Positions 11,436 through 25,018 of a stretch of 64,000 nt of DNA are shown here, one piece after another. The stretch is taken from NCBI GenBank assembly GCA_023055505.1, contig JALIRH010000039.1, positions 558,001 to 622,000 on the forward strand. The letters are read 5' to 3'. A model generated the notes under the pieces. The model made no database searches. It saw nothing but the letters and a program-made list of their open reading frames with translations, and was not told the DNA's origin. How positions within the stretch are numbered: position 1 is the stretch's first letter; each line of letters begins with the position of its first letter. Position numbers and translations under genes: made by a program. Source of the DNA: Callipepla californica brunnescens. Lineage: Eukaryota; Chordata; Aves; Galliformes; Odontophoridae.

Positions 11436-14400
11436 ACCACTCTATTTAAATAATACTGACATAAACCCATGAAAGAAAAGCAGATTGCATCCTGGATGAT
11501 CTAAGTGAGTTCTGGGTACCTGGGTATCTAGTTTTAAACTTCTGAGTATTTTATGCATTTGTAGGCTTTGAAATGGAAAACCAGGTTGGGTGTCAGGTGT
11601 CCAGACAAAGTTTAGTATGTCACTGAACAGAGGTCTGACATTTCATGACATTATACTGGAGAGCTGGAAATGCCTTTGGGGTGCTTTATAGTTTTACATG
11701 TCACGTAAAATGATGTGACATGGTTAATCTCCAAAAAGCATCTTCCACTGAATTAACATTATAAGAGGAAATCATCATCACTAAAGAACATTGTGAAAAG
11801 AGCCAATAAAATAAATGATAAAACGCTATTTTCTTGAGGTGTCAAAAAACCTGCTAGTGGTCACATTTCCATGGTGCCAGCCTGGCGTCAGGTGTTAACT
11901 AAAGTCACAGGCAGCAATTCCAGGGGTAACAACTCCTGAGTTGCACTTGCAGCTCAGACACCTGGCATTAGACTCAGTTCACTTGTCACAGTGCTTCAGT
12001 GGGGTTTAAAACAATTATGGAAGAGTAAGAAGACCTTATATGTGAATACCTGGATGTGTCACCCTTCCTATGGTGCAAATAAGCTATACTTGTTTCACCA
12101 GACTATAGTGTTCAGCTGTGGATGTGTTCAACAGTTTCATACAAAGGAATGTATCCAAAGTTTTTTGTACTGATAAAACTACCTACTGATAAAACAATCT
12201 CTGTTAGACCCTTAAGGGATTTGTGTCAAGATGTCAGCAGTGAAATGGCTGTGGAGGTGGCCTCGCTGTGTGGCACGTTTTGTTTTTCTTCACAAGTCAG
12301 TGAACGCCGTGTGACTGTCACAGCCCTTTGTTTGCAAACAGCAGCAGTAGGGCAGACTACACATGCAGCTTCACAAAGTGCTGATCAGTTGCTTGCACCA
12401 TTTAATTGCTATCTATTATTGTATGTTTTTTATAAAGTATTCAGTGAAATTAAATCCTGAGCATCGCGTTCAGCCATTGTTAACCAATTTGGCTTTAGTC
12501 AAGTTGCATAAACAAGTACACAATCTCAACGTATTTCAGCACAATTTATGGCTCCGGGGATGTAAGTTCCAAGAGCAATGTAATAGAAAATAAACAGGTT
12601 TATTAATAAAAGTGATAAAGGAGTGAGATGATAAACCAATATGAGTATCACACAAACTACGTAATGGAATAGTAAATGCATCCATTCTTTTCATCCACTG
12701 ATTTAGATTTAAGACCTCTTCTTGTCCTCTGTCTGATCACTCACTACAGTTTGCTGCATGTCCTCGTACTGAGGAGAGAATCTGGCTCTTACTGCCCATG
12801 TTTCTCCCAGACCTGTATGAAGCAGGAGCCCATAAAGCTTACATTTACAGTGATGTTGCAAGCAAAGCAGGAGAGGAACTAGGAAGATGATACTGCTGCA
12901 TAACACATTAAGGAGCAGTAACATGGTAACAGCACAGAATGAAGCGCTCATTACTTCTACAGTCAGAGCTATTGTTAAACAGAAAAATGAAATTTCCTAT
13001 GAATTTAAAAAATTACGTGTCAGAAAAGCTGACAAACTACAAAGAAATGACTGCATCTGTGAGCCCAGAAAATTGGGAATTTATCCCTCTTTCTTCACTC
13101 TCCTCCTCACCGCTGCCCCAAGAGAAGAGCCCATTTTCCCATTCAGAACCATTAGCTTCCATGCTTCCATTGTCTCTCAGCAGGGCTGCAGGAGCCAAGG
13201 GCAGCCTGAAGCTTTCAAGCCATGTATAGAAGAAAGCAGTTTGAGAGCTGTTCTCTGCTATGGTCTGATCAAGAAAATCTGAGTGAATCATCCGTGAGAA
13301 ACCAAAAGTGTCTCCAACATGAAAAGCAAGGAAGCCTGCATGAGTAGCATCACAAACAAAAATGGATAGATTTGAGGTTGCCTTTGACCAATTTGAAGTA
13401 GTTCACAATTCCTGGGAGAACAACACATTGAGTATGAAAGGCATTGCTATGAGACAGCGCACTACTAGCTGGTCATAGCATTTAACTACCTGTATTTTTA
13501 ATAAAATGATAGCATTGCATCTCAGTACTTTGTTTTTTGTGTATAAAATATGGCCCATGTGCTGGTTACCTCAGCCACGGAGCAGGAGCCTAGCAGAGCA
13601 GCAGTTCATTCTCAGGCTAAAATGTTCCACTTAAATGCCTTCATGTTTCCCATTTCCACTTTGCATTCCTCACACAGCCTCATGGTGGAGCCCACTGGGC
13701 TGTTGTGCTCCCCTGTCCCATCCTTCTTCAAAAGACCCAAGGGCTGAGATTGCCTGGCACTTCACGGGGCTTCAGGGGTTTGTCTCACATCAGTGTTGGT
13801 CAGTGCTCACCATCTACCACAGCTTCAATTTCTTCTCACCACCACTAGTCAGATGGGGGCCACACAGACACTGCTATCAGTTTATTTCCTTCATGTCTCC
13901 AGCACCGTGACCATAGACCTGCATTTTTACTTCTTATTTTCTCCTTTGCTTCCCTTCTTAGTTGAGCACATGCATTCTCTAGTTTCTTTGCACGTACTTA
14001 CAAAATGACTGTCATAAAGATGATAATTTAAATCACAGCTACGTCTTTTTTCTTAGAATTCACCCAGGTGTACGATAATCACAGCAGTCATTATTAAGAA
14101 ACTTAAAGCAGAAATGAATTAGTTTGATCGCTGTGGCTTTAGTAGAACAGCAGTGACTTTCAGGTGGCCCTCAGATGCACACCAACCACGGGTTTCAGCA
14201 GGCAGCTCTTCTCTGCCTGCCAAGCAACAGCCACTGCGTATCCTGAAAGCTCCCTGGATTCAAACAGAAGTGCTTGCTAGCCAGGCCCGTTCTGAAATGG
14301 CATATGAATTGATGTTTCAATTAGGGCATCAGGCCAGGAAATTCAAGATGCTTTTTTGTTTTATACAAGTCTAGAAAATTAAGATTTCCTCAGTTCAAGC

Positions 14401-14992
14401 CATAAGACAGCCCTAACAGAAGGTGGGAGGAAATACCAGGATCCTTTACGTCAATCACCCATTTGGAATCTGTTTAGAGGCAAAAATGCCTTTTTTCCTT
14501 TTGTCTTTTATTTTAGGGGCCTTTATTTTTCATCCATTCATCTGTCTCTTTTCCTTTGGTTCCTGGTACTTTGAGCTGATACAGAGAATATTGTTTTCTC
14601 ACAGAAAATGTGGGCTAATTAATTTATTTCTGTATTCACTGTCAGATCAGTCTTGCAGGGTGCAGCCCACCTTTATGGCTGTGTAGGACAGCTCTCACTC
14701 CAATTTCGGCAACCTTTGTACCAGTCTGCCCTGTGTTTTCTCCAGGTTTTATAAAAATATGTGGTAAGACAAACTTTTTGCTTCCCTGTGGTTTCCCTAT
14801 GCCAGAATTTTGCCACCTTTAGTCATACTGACCGGTGACTTATGACATGTATTCTCTAATTGATTTCAGTGGGACTGAAATCACATGGTACACGGGGTAA
14901 AATCTGGCTTCATAAGCATTAACAAATGCCCTTCTCCCCCCCAAGCAATGAATGGCTTCAAAAGAAAACTTCTTTATATTCATATATACTTC

Positions 14993-15006
14993 TATATATA
15001 TATATA
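14993..15006. repeat. (TA)7 microsatellite
   Basis: Seven TA units lie in an AT-rich context. The array is short and its variability is unknown. Confidence 0.85.
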
Positions 15007-18000
15007 AATTCCAGAAAATGAATGTAGCTGTACTATTAGGATCCCAGCTTCTAACATATGGAACCAAGAGATCAATCATATTCTTTAGTGTAAGAACCAA
15101 AAGGGTTTAATGCCGCGTTCATCCAGTCAGCTGCCTGACATCCTTATCCTGCTCAAGTCACCTTTATGCCATTATCCAGTCTGCGAAAATGGTTCTGCCA
15201 CTTTGTCGATATTCATTGAAAGTTTAAATCCCTGTTCAGTCCCATGAACATCCAAGCTCTTTGAAAGATAAAGATTGTGACACCGATGCTTAACCTACCC
15301 ACCACACAAGGCAGGACCCACACTACAGCTCCTGTGTCAAACTGATAGCTTTTGTAGTAACATAATAATATTGATCACTAGATGCTATATAGATTCCTAA
15401 AAACGGAGTAGCTTCAAGTAGAGTTAGGGCCCAAAGAACTTTAGGAAGCCATTATCTGATCCTTAAAGAGCAAACAAAAAATAATTCCTGATGGTTTTCA
15501 GCTTCTGTCCTTCAGTCAGAAGCAGCTGCCCCATGGCCACCTTTCACAGGACATTTGCCATTTTAACCCTCTTTAGACCAAAGTTCAGACTGGAATTTAT
15601 TGACAGTGTGGTTTGCTCCCACAAGAAGCTATTCAGGCAAGCAAGGGCTTCATTTCTTACACCTCAGCTCAGATTGTTTTTTCAATGTAAAAGGAAAGGC
15701 TTCTCTACCACAACAACCCAGTTATTTTCACCAATTTCCAAGTCTGCTCGTAGCTTACAAAGAAGACCTGCATGATCTTATTATTGATTATTGATGATCT
15801 TATTCTAGGAGGTCAGCACAGCCTGTCTGTGCACCATCAGCTGTGCAGTAACAGAAGCAGAGACTGCTGGCACACAGACTCTTCTGAGACACCTTGCAGC
15901 ATAGTGAGGATTCCCAACAATGCAGAAATTCCTGTAAGTTGTTTCTATTCATTCTTCCCCTTCCCTTCTCAACTGAAACAGAAGATTTGGCTCAAAAAAA
16001 ATGTCAGTTACACGGAAATGCTGAGATAAATACCAGTGTAACAAGCTTACAGTTTAAACCTGTGAAGTAGGTGAGGAATATTCATGTAAAAACTGTAACT
16101 GATTTAAAGAATCAGAAATTAATAAGGTATAAGCAATGTCAGCCAACGTTTTACAGAAGCTGCAACCGACTTAATCTCATAAGCCATTTGGAAGACATTT
16201 TGAGAGATGTTCAGAATCATTCTGAATAATCGTGTAGCTGCCAAATCTTACCCAAAATGGGAAAAAAACCTGTTGCAGTGTATTTCAGTAGCCTTGGTCA
16301 ATGCCAGCTTTTTCATTCTTCCTCAAATTTAAGATAATGATATAAAAATCTCCCCACAAAACACAAAAAAACAATAAACAAAAAAGCAACCCAGGAGTAA
16401 CCCAATATTAAAACTTTCCTGAACAGCTTCTTTCTTCCTCGAGATATTTCTGGACCAATTCTTCAAGGAGAAGAAGAGCTCTAAATGCTATCTCTAAATT
16501 CACAAAGCTTCCACCACAGTAGAGCTACGACTTTTTAATACATGCACCATGACAGGACTTTAAACTTATCATTGTTTTCTATTATTTATTTCTTTGGCAC
16601 CAACAAAACATACATAATTCGTTTGACTCCCAGAACAAGGTGACATGGACTCTCGCTACTTGCTGGTGATAATAGGAGACTTCTGTCTCTGCAGACTAAT
16701 TTTTAATTTCATTCTTCTGAGTTTGGAGTGTTACCCTGAGGTTTGAGATTCAAAGCAGCACAGCAAGGAATGGGACATGGCTGCCACGTATTTTAGCACC
16801 AGAGCCAGCTGCTTCTAATGCCTACTGCCTACATTCACTTATACAACACATGGTACAAAGAGCAAAATAGATGAAAACATTTCATATCGAAGACAGCTTT
16901 GGGAAATTATATAGTGGTGGGTGACAAAATATTAATTAGATGTGGGAAACTATCCAGAGACACAAAAGACAAAGAACAGCCAGAAACAAGTGTTCTTACT
17001 GGCTTTGAGTTAGTGGCACATACAACAGGGGCTTACCACTCATAAAATAGTTTTCCTCAAGGACAGAAGTGGTGTAGCTCATGCTTGAAGTTCCCTCCGT
17101 TTTTGTTTTATTTTCTTGCCTAAGCAATTATTGAACACCTCTACCACTACATTTCTTTTGCATTTTATAAATATTTTATATTTCTATTTCTTTTCTTCCA
17201 ACTCCTCCTTTGCAGAAAGTGGCAAAAGATGAGTCTTCCATGACAAAAGCATGCACGTTGTGAAGATCAGAATCATTATTTGTTGATCTTTTTTCTCAGC
17301 AAATTCACATCTATCACAGTAAATATAATAAATATAAGCAGGCAAGAGAGATGCGTTATACAACCAAATATTTTTAATCAATGTGACTAGATTAAACAGC
17401 TTCTTAAATATTTCAATGTAGCAATCCTTTAGGAAGTGTTTATGACAAGCTTATAACAGTGCCAGGCAAAAGACAAAGTGGAATCTATCCAGGCTCATCC
17501 ATATTTAAATGTGTGTGCTCAGTACAAATATGGCTTAGGGAAAAGTGATGACATCTCCAATCTTACGATAGGTGGCAGGCAAGAATGCTGGCAGAAGCAA
17601 CCAGGAGAAATAGAGGAGATGAATAAGGGAGCTGACAGCAAGAAACCAGTTGAAAGTGTAAATGAGCTCAGGGGAGAAAAACACAAAAGACAATGCAAGT
17701 ACCACAGCCCAGGTTGCCAGACTACACGAAATTTCTTGCAATAATGTTGCTTGTGTTTTCATTATTGTTGATGAGAAGCTAAGTAAAGAAATGACACTAG
17801 CTATAGAATAATGAAGTTATCAAAACTGCTAACAAGCTATTCAAGATGTAAGAAAAGGGGGAAAAAAAAGTCTGAGATGCAAAAACATGGCAGAACATTT
17901 CAGGAACTTGAAGTGCTTCTACTGCCAGGAATGAGGGGAAAACAGTGGGCACACATCAAGCCCACGTGAACAACAACATAAGTGAATGGAGAAGGAGAGG

Positions 18001-21000
18001 AGAAAATCATCCCAACATGTTTTCTTTCTGAACTATCAGGTGCTGTGACTACAGCCTGTCTTTCTGAAACAGAAATCACTTCATCTGCTGCAGACATCTA
18101 ACAAAGGTGGAATTCAGCATGCCCTGCCTGCATGGCACCGGTGGCTTTGGCAGTCCTTGGGGGAAGGAGGGGTCTGCAGATGGCTGGGGGCTGCATCTGG
18201 CAGTATGCTCACAGCACTGCTTTCACCCTTCACTTCAGAATATAGATAAAACAAGGTGTAACTCCTGTTGTGCCAGCTTTATTTATTCTCTCCAGCTGGA
18301 ACATCATCCAGCCTTACAAGATAAGTTTAGCCTTTTCCAGGATACCCATCTGTAGAACATAAGCCTTCAAGAAGTGAAGTTCAGTTCTGGCTCCAGACCC
18401 CTGCACTTTTATGCACAGACCACTGTCTCATCAACAAACTGTATCATCTTAAAACTGTTCTTGCCAATAGGAAAACATTATATTTTTTCTTCATTTTTTT
18501 TCTTTTTTTCCTCTTCCTCCCCCAATAAGACTGTTGTTTAGGACTCTGTGGGCTACCAGCAACTGGAGGTAGACAGAGAAATCTGTCTTTATGTAAGAGC
18601 AACTACACATGGGATGAAAATAAGCCTGGAGGAAGAAGGGGGGAGGCCATGCAAATAGAGCAGGAAAGGAGCAAGGAGAAAACACCAGCAGGTCTGCCTG
18701 TGTTTCAGTTCCTCACCATTTCCTTGCTGCCTTTTTGCTAAACTGGTTTGCAGAGCTTTCACCCTTCAGATACATAACAAAGTCAGAGCCGCCCCAACCC
18801 AGAGAACAAGCCTTGAAGACACAAAACTGCAGATAGGTTAAACGTGATGTTTCCTATTTAAATCTAAGCAAATTTTTAGGAAGACAAAAAACTTCAGAAT
18901 TTGCCTGACCTCTTGTTTTGCTTTCTTATGTTTTGCAGTGACATTTTTAGAAGCAGGTGAAAGCAGGTCAGGAAGTAGTGACTGCTCAGTGTTAAATCAG
19001 CACCATCCACGTGAGCAGACACAGCACTGCCTAACTTGTGGTTTGGGACTTAGGGCCATAAGCGTTCAGCTGATGGCACCTGTGGGCAGTGACCCCAGGA
19101 ATTACATTTTCTTTGCTATGAAAACACTCTCTCTAAATTGCTGTGTGTTCCCAGTTCTGTTTTTAACACATTGAAAGCGAGAAGAGCAGTGCCTCACAGT
19201 GCTACAGCACTACTATCTGAAGGTAGCAGATTGGTTTTAATACATGTAGACACTGATGTTTTCTTTTATTACATTATATTCACTCATATATTCACTCAAG
19301 AAAAAAAACTTTTCTGTTCATGCCAATATCCCAATTTTCATGCTTTCTGTCACATCAAATGAAACTGCTCATTGGAAACTGGGACATAAACTACCACTTG
19401 CATTCATGAATATGTGCTGCCCGCTTTCATTTGGCACTTGACTTTCTAATGTGTTCTTGAGCAGTTTGAGGGGTGAAAAGGCCAGCCATTATCAGTAGTC
19501 CTGAGAGATAAGAAACATATTGGAAAAGCTTATCTGAATCCTAAGATTTCTGGCTTTAGCAAGCTTTTCACATGATTCGGTGCTTAAAAATAAACCTGAA
19601 AGAAGCTCTTCCCCTCTCTCTGCTTATTTACAGGAACCTCAATGGAGGATTTCTGTACTGCTGTTCCACTCTCTCCTGCATAGTACTTCACTCTGTAAGA
19701 AGTAAGTTGGGGTGGCTCTCGTGGAGCAACTACAAGATGCTTCAGTTCGCACAGAGGTGCCTCAGTGCAGCGAGCCCCAGGAGAGCATGTAGGCACCAGC
19801 ATCTCTTCAGAGCCACTCCACATCAGCATTAAACACTCTGAACTGTCAGCACAGCAATAAAAATGAAGTCATTCCTCTTAAAGAGACTCACTGAAGTAAT
19901 TTATGCAGTCTAACACCACTGTTTGTTCATTTGTAATTTCTCTCCGAATGCACGCCGAACTCACTATGTCAGTACATAAAGCACTCTTCCCATCATGGCT
20001 GATATTTATATCCTCTCACAGCTGCAGGTTTCAATGAAATGGCCTTGTTACAACTCTGCGAAAATGGACAGGGTCCACTGATAATCGCTCACATTGGTTT
20101 TGCTCACGTGCACATGGATGTAGGTCGAATCGTTAGGCTCTAACCCACGTGTGTCTGATCAGCCAAGCAGTCTGTGGGCTCTGACTGTGCTGAGCTTCAG
20201 CAGTGGGCTTACCCAGCACAAAGGGCTCTGCTGGTACCTGCTGACAGGCTACCTGGGAAGAACTGTGTACCCGTTTTCATATGGGATCTTGCTGCCCTGG
20301 AAGACAGGCAAATTCCAACTGACCTCAGAGATTTCATAGTGAACTTACCAGCAGTTTAGCCAGCCAGATTTTAATCTTAGTTTTAAATCCAGGAGATTCA
20401 ACTTTACAGCCAGTTTACCTTTCTTCTCCTCAGCCCTTTATTTTTTCATTGTCAATATTGTTCCCTGTCCTGGCATTGGTTTTTCCAAGGAAACCCATTC
20501 ATCTTGAGATCTGTGGGACTGACAGTGCTCATCACCAGCTCACAGAAGTGATGGAGACAAACAACATGCAGTTTATTCAGATTAATGGGTATGATGACAA
20601 AGAGCACATGACAGGAGCAAACAAAAGGTCTTCACAGAGTAATGATGACTATTACTGTGGTGAAGTATGAGTGATTTTTACAGACTGGTAATGGGCAATA
20701 AAAAGATTCACTGTCTGCTTAGGACATTTATTAATAACAAGCCTTCAGACAGAGGACTGGTATCATTCTGGAGTACTTTGATTAACCATAGTAGGATGAG
20801 TTCACTTTTGCATTGGAGGCATGTCTGCTTCGAGGTACAGCAGAATAAAGTAGGGCAATGGCTACTTAAACATGGCACTCATCTAGAACCGTTTTTACAA
20901 TGCTGTGGTGAAACAGCAAAGAGGAAAAAGAAACCAATGCAAATAAAGACTAGACTAGATAATTTACAGGAAATTTTCAGTTTCACAAAGTTTATAAATA

Positions 21001-22442
21001 GGTCTATGAAAACTATATTTTTGTCTTGTTCTTTCTGAAATTATTAATCATGGTGTAAGAGGGAAAACAATCATTTTGATGCAGCTGGAAAAATAACTCA
21101 TCTGCAGCTGAACTGGAATCGGCTCCATAGAAATCAGTAAATGAGCACATTTTAAATCATTACTAAGTGCAAAATTATGCAGGAGTGCTTAGGAATCCCA
21201 GGCTGCAATCTCTCCAGCTGACTTTAGCAAACAGACGAGGGAAAAGGAAGAATGTATTCTTGCTGCAGCTATTGCATCTTTCTTTCATCCAGAATACATC
21301 GTGACCCCTTACTATGTACAAAATATGGAAGGATACTCCAGTGTATCCTTTTCCAGAATGTAATTAGAGCACGTGTTCATGTTGAGATGCTCTTTCCTAT
21401 TTTTCTCCAGAAAATCTTCTGCTAATGACCCTTAGGGCAGAGTTACTGATTAGCTAGCAATTAGTATTTTCTCAAAGCTATGGATGCCAAAATATGTTCG
21501 TTTTTTTTGAGCAGATAAACCTAGAACTGCATCTTAGCTGTTTCTAATACTCAGAAATCTCTTCTGTGAAGTACATGGAGCAATCTGGGCTCCACTGGGA
21601 ATACTCACTAAAATAAGCATAGACAGTATCATACAAGATTTCAAGAACAAATGGCGGATTTTTGTCCCCACGTGTATCTGAGTCTCCCAAGTGCATGGGA
21701 GACTTGTATGTCTCTCCCATCCCTGTGTGCTCCTCTTTGGGCCCGTCACTGTATTTCACAGCACTCAGCAAACTGAATCAGAGGAGCCCAAGGCACTGGG
21801 ACAAGCAAGTGGGTCTGCAAACTGCTGCACCAGGCAGGCAGCAGGTTGGTCCTACTGCACTAGAGTCCAAGGGTCCCTTCCCACAAGGACAACAGCAAGT
21901 TTAAATGTGATGGTCAACTCAAATAGAGTTTGAGAGAAGTGCTGGTTTTATTCAAAGGGCACAGCCACAAATCAAATAGGAAGCATGGTAAAAAGAGTTG
22001 AAAATCGACATAATTCTGCTTTAAAATAACAAACTAAACTGGGGTAAGGTTTCTTGGAATTGAGCTGTGCCAAAATATGAATTAGAAATTAAGTTGATAA
22101 AATTTTACTGCTATTAACTCAAACTGATGGAAGAAAGCTCCATGCTTCTTCAAATCCTAACCTATTTGTAAATCACGGCTCGCAGCAGATCTTTCACAAG
22201 TACTGTTTGTTTGCTAAAGCATAACAAATTTAAATGCTGTCCTTATGCTATGTACTCAGGATATCACAAAGTGAAAACAAATCAGACCATGTTTAATGCT
22301 GGAGCAGCCCCACTGAAATCCCTCGCAAATTTCCATGTCTCAGGTGTTTTGCTGCAGATTCCACCCCAGTGAACACACAGCTGCCTATCATCACACAAGG
22401 TAAGGTTCAGATAGAAGAAAGATGCGACATGTTGGTTAATCA

Positions 22443-22488
22443 GGGAAAGAAGAAAAAAAAAAGAGTAAAAAAAGAAGAAAAAAAGATG
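22443..22488. repeat. Purine-rich A/G tract
   Basis: An A-dominated stretch with interspersed G (GAAGAAAA-type units), including runs of ten and seven A. It is probably a decayed simple repeat. Confidence 0.75.
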
Positions 22489-24689
22489 TTTCTGTCTCTA
22501 ACTGTGTTTTCTGCATCACTGAACACTGAGACACAATGCCGTTTATTTCAACCACATAAACCATGACCACATATTTGCAGATGCAATTACTTTGACTTTA
22601 TACTCACTAGCTTGGAAACAAGCCCCATTTGTCTCATTCCTCGAGGAAAATAAGAGCCATAATGCAGAAACAGAGAATAGAGATGTCACATCCATTCAAT
22701 TCACCCTCAGCTCCTTTGTCTCTGGTTCTGATCTCTCTTCCTGAGTTACTGGGGACAGGTTTGCATACACCTTACAGGAACTCATTTGCAGTAGGATTAG
22801 TTTTGTGAGATAAAGGTAGGAGGAAGGAGGGAAAGATGAAAGTGGATGAGCATCCAGCATACAAAGTCAGAGCTTTCCTAAGAAGCAGCTTTTAGAGACA
22901 AGCACCAGCTCTCCTGCATTTTGCAAATACTATTCCTTTGCTGATAGACAGTTCAATAGCCTGTTGGAGGACATTTTGCTTACTCAAATGTAGCCGCATT
23001 AAAAAAGAAGCAGTTACCTACTGTAGAATGCTTCAGAAGAATATTATGTGCATTTCTTCAGTTGTTAGCACTGCAAGACCCTCTTTAAATAAATACCAGA
23101 TTTATATAGCATGATAGAAGGAGTAATGCTAGAAGGAACATCCCTGGCAGACATTTATCAGTGTTCTAATACGAAGCACAACAGCTGTTGCATCCTTTGA
23201 GCCCACACAGCCCTGGTTAGGCTGCTTGCAAGCAATGCTGAAAGGGAAGAGTGAGGAATTGCTTCATTCCTCTCTCATAGTCTCTTGTCAGTCACCGGGG
23301 ATGAGTCCACGTGCAGCAGTCAGCCAGGTGTGGGGTGGCTTGGTGGAACCCGGAGCATCTTAAGCATGTCAACCAAAATTATAAAGTTTGTAACACTACT
23401 ACGTTGTCACAGTGGTGCCTGCACAGCTTTGTATGTGGACTCAGAGCCTCAGACAGGATTAGGCACTTAAGAAGGCCTTAGAGTTGCTCACATGTATAAC
23501 AGATCAGAGAATGATACTGTGTGAAGCAGAAGGTCTTACAAGTCTGCTGGTTCACAACTGTCCAAATAATTTATTGAGCTGAGTAAAGATTCCTGTTTCT
23601 ATTGCTTTATTATTACTGACTAACAACCAATCATTTATTGCAATACTTAAATATTCTTGCTCTGCTTAAGCTGGTACAGCTAAGTATGCTTCTGGCCACT
23701 TCCACACAGATTCCTGGACTTGTAAGAAGCAAATCCACGTGTTAATCAGAGATAATCATATGCTTGGAGAGCTCTTCCCCACCTTTAGTTTCTTCTAATT
23801 TATTTTCAAAGTTCACAAAGTCTCTCTTTCATGGTATTGTCTGTGTCCTCTGAAAGTCAAAACCTTAAGCAGAGGACACAGTAATCTCCTAAAGGAGCAG
23901 GATAACACACACTCGTGCTGAAGTCTCATTTTCTCTGTAGCTTACAGCTAGGCAGTTCCAGTGATTTTAGTGGAAGCTTCTCAGATTGGTATTATGTAGC
24001 TATGGCTTCCCCTTGTACTGCTATTCACAGCAAATTACATCATGTATACAGAAAACTGTAAAATCCTTGGAATATATTAACGCATTTTACATGAGAAACA
24101 CAGCTGCTTGAAATCAGTCACCATAGTTTAGGCATATTCCTTCCAGTTTAATTTCTGTAATTGGCCAAGCAAGCCATTTCCCTACATTACTGTTCCATTC
24201 AGTATTCTGCCTTCACTCTTGTCTGAATAGAAATTAGTTCACATTCAGCTACCTATTACTGTCAGTTTTTGGAAGCATGCTACCCCTTTCCACTGCTACC
24301 TCCTTCCATGCCTTAACAGCTCTCCCTGCAGCCACAAATACACACTGACCTCTTTTTCACTATGTTGGTTTACACTGGGATGTAAACCTTCAGTGAATCC
24401 ACAATTAAAGCACAGCAGAAGAGAGCTTCTTGAGTCCCTTCTTATGTTCAGAGGGGTGCAATGTATTTATAATTTAAAATAAACATCCAGATACTTTTAC
24501 AGTCTTCCACTGCCCCATTGTATAAAATTAGGGTAATTCCAGATCAACCCAGCAAGGGATCATCCCTCGGTTGGAGTGAGGGAGCAACAGCCACTCATTG
24601 CCAACTCAATTCCCAGGACTCCTCGTGTCAGAAACGCTGGGATAAGAGTGGGATGAGTCCTATGGTCCCAGTGACCTGAAAAAGGCAAA

Positions 24690-24800
24690 ACTCACCAATA
24701 AAAAAGACAAAAAAAAAGGAAGATTCAGGGAAATATAGGCCAGCCTGCTTCAGTTAAGTCCCTGAAAATAGCATAGAACATGTTCTCAAGGAAGAACTGA
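24690..24800 (+). mobile_element. Ancient LINE reverse-transcriptase remnant (CR1-like)
   Basis: With one frameshift and one stop, the + strand reads TNKKDKKKG, then DSGKYRPACFS-stop-VPENSIEHVL. This resembles the CR1/LINE signature FKKGKKEDPGNYRPxSLxSVPGKxxExxL. The match is weak at DNA level and the copy is clearly old. Flanks to about 25,000 may belong to the same insertion but are not recognisable. Confidence 0.45.
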
Positions 24801-24974
24801 GGAACTAGCAGCTGCTAATGTAAATTTCCAAACCCAATTCAGCTACAGGAAGGCAAGATCCAATGTCAAGATTTTGTTCTTGAAGATTATTAAGTTAGTT
24901 AATGATCCTAAATTAAGCCTAAAAAGGGAGGAAAAGACCAAACCAGAATGCAATATAGGAAAATATTTTCTTAT

Positions 24975-25018
24975 AGGGAAGATAATTTCCCTGAATTATT
25001 AGGGAAAATAATTTCCCT
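24975..25018. repeat. Direct duplication of a near-palindromic 18-mer
   Basis: AGGGAAGATAATTTCCCT at 24975 and AGGGAAAATAATTTCCCT at 25001 differ by one base. Each is nearly self-complementary (AGGGAA...TTCCCT). The 26-base spacing suggests a small local tandem duplication. Confidence 0.8.

Larger units (their letters stand above)
11436..24689. other. Intergenic, no gene recognised
   Basis: About 13 kb with only simple repeats, (TA)7 at 14993 and a purine tract at 22443. The longest frames, such as 131 codons at 12887-13282 and 123 codons at 20667-21038, lack known motifs. Conserved regulatory elements could be present but cannot be detected from one sequence. Confidence 0.55.
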
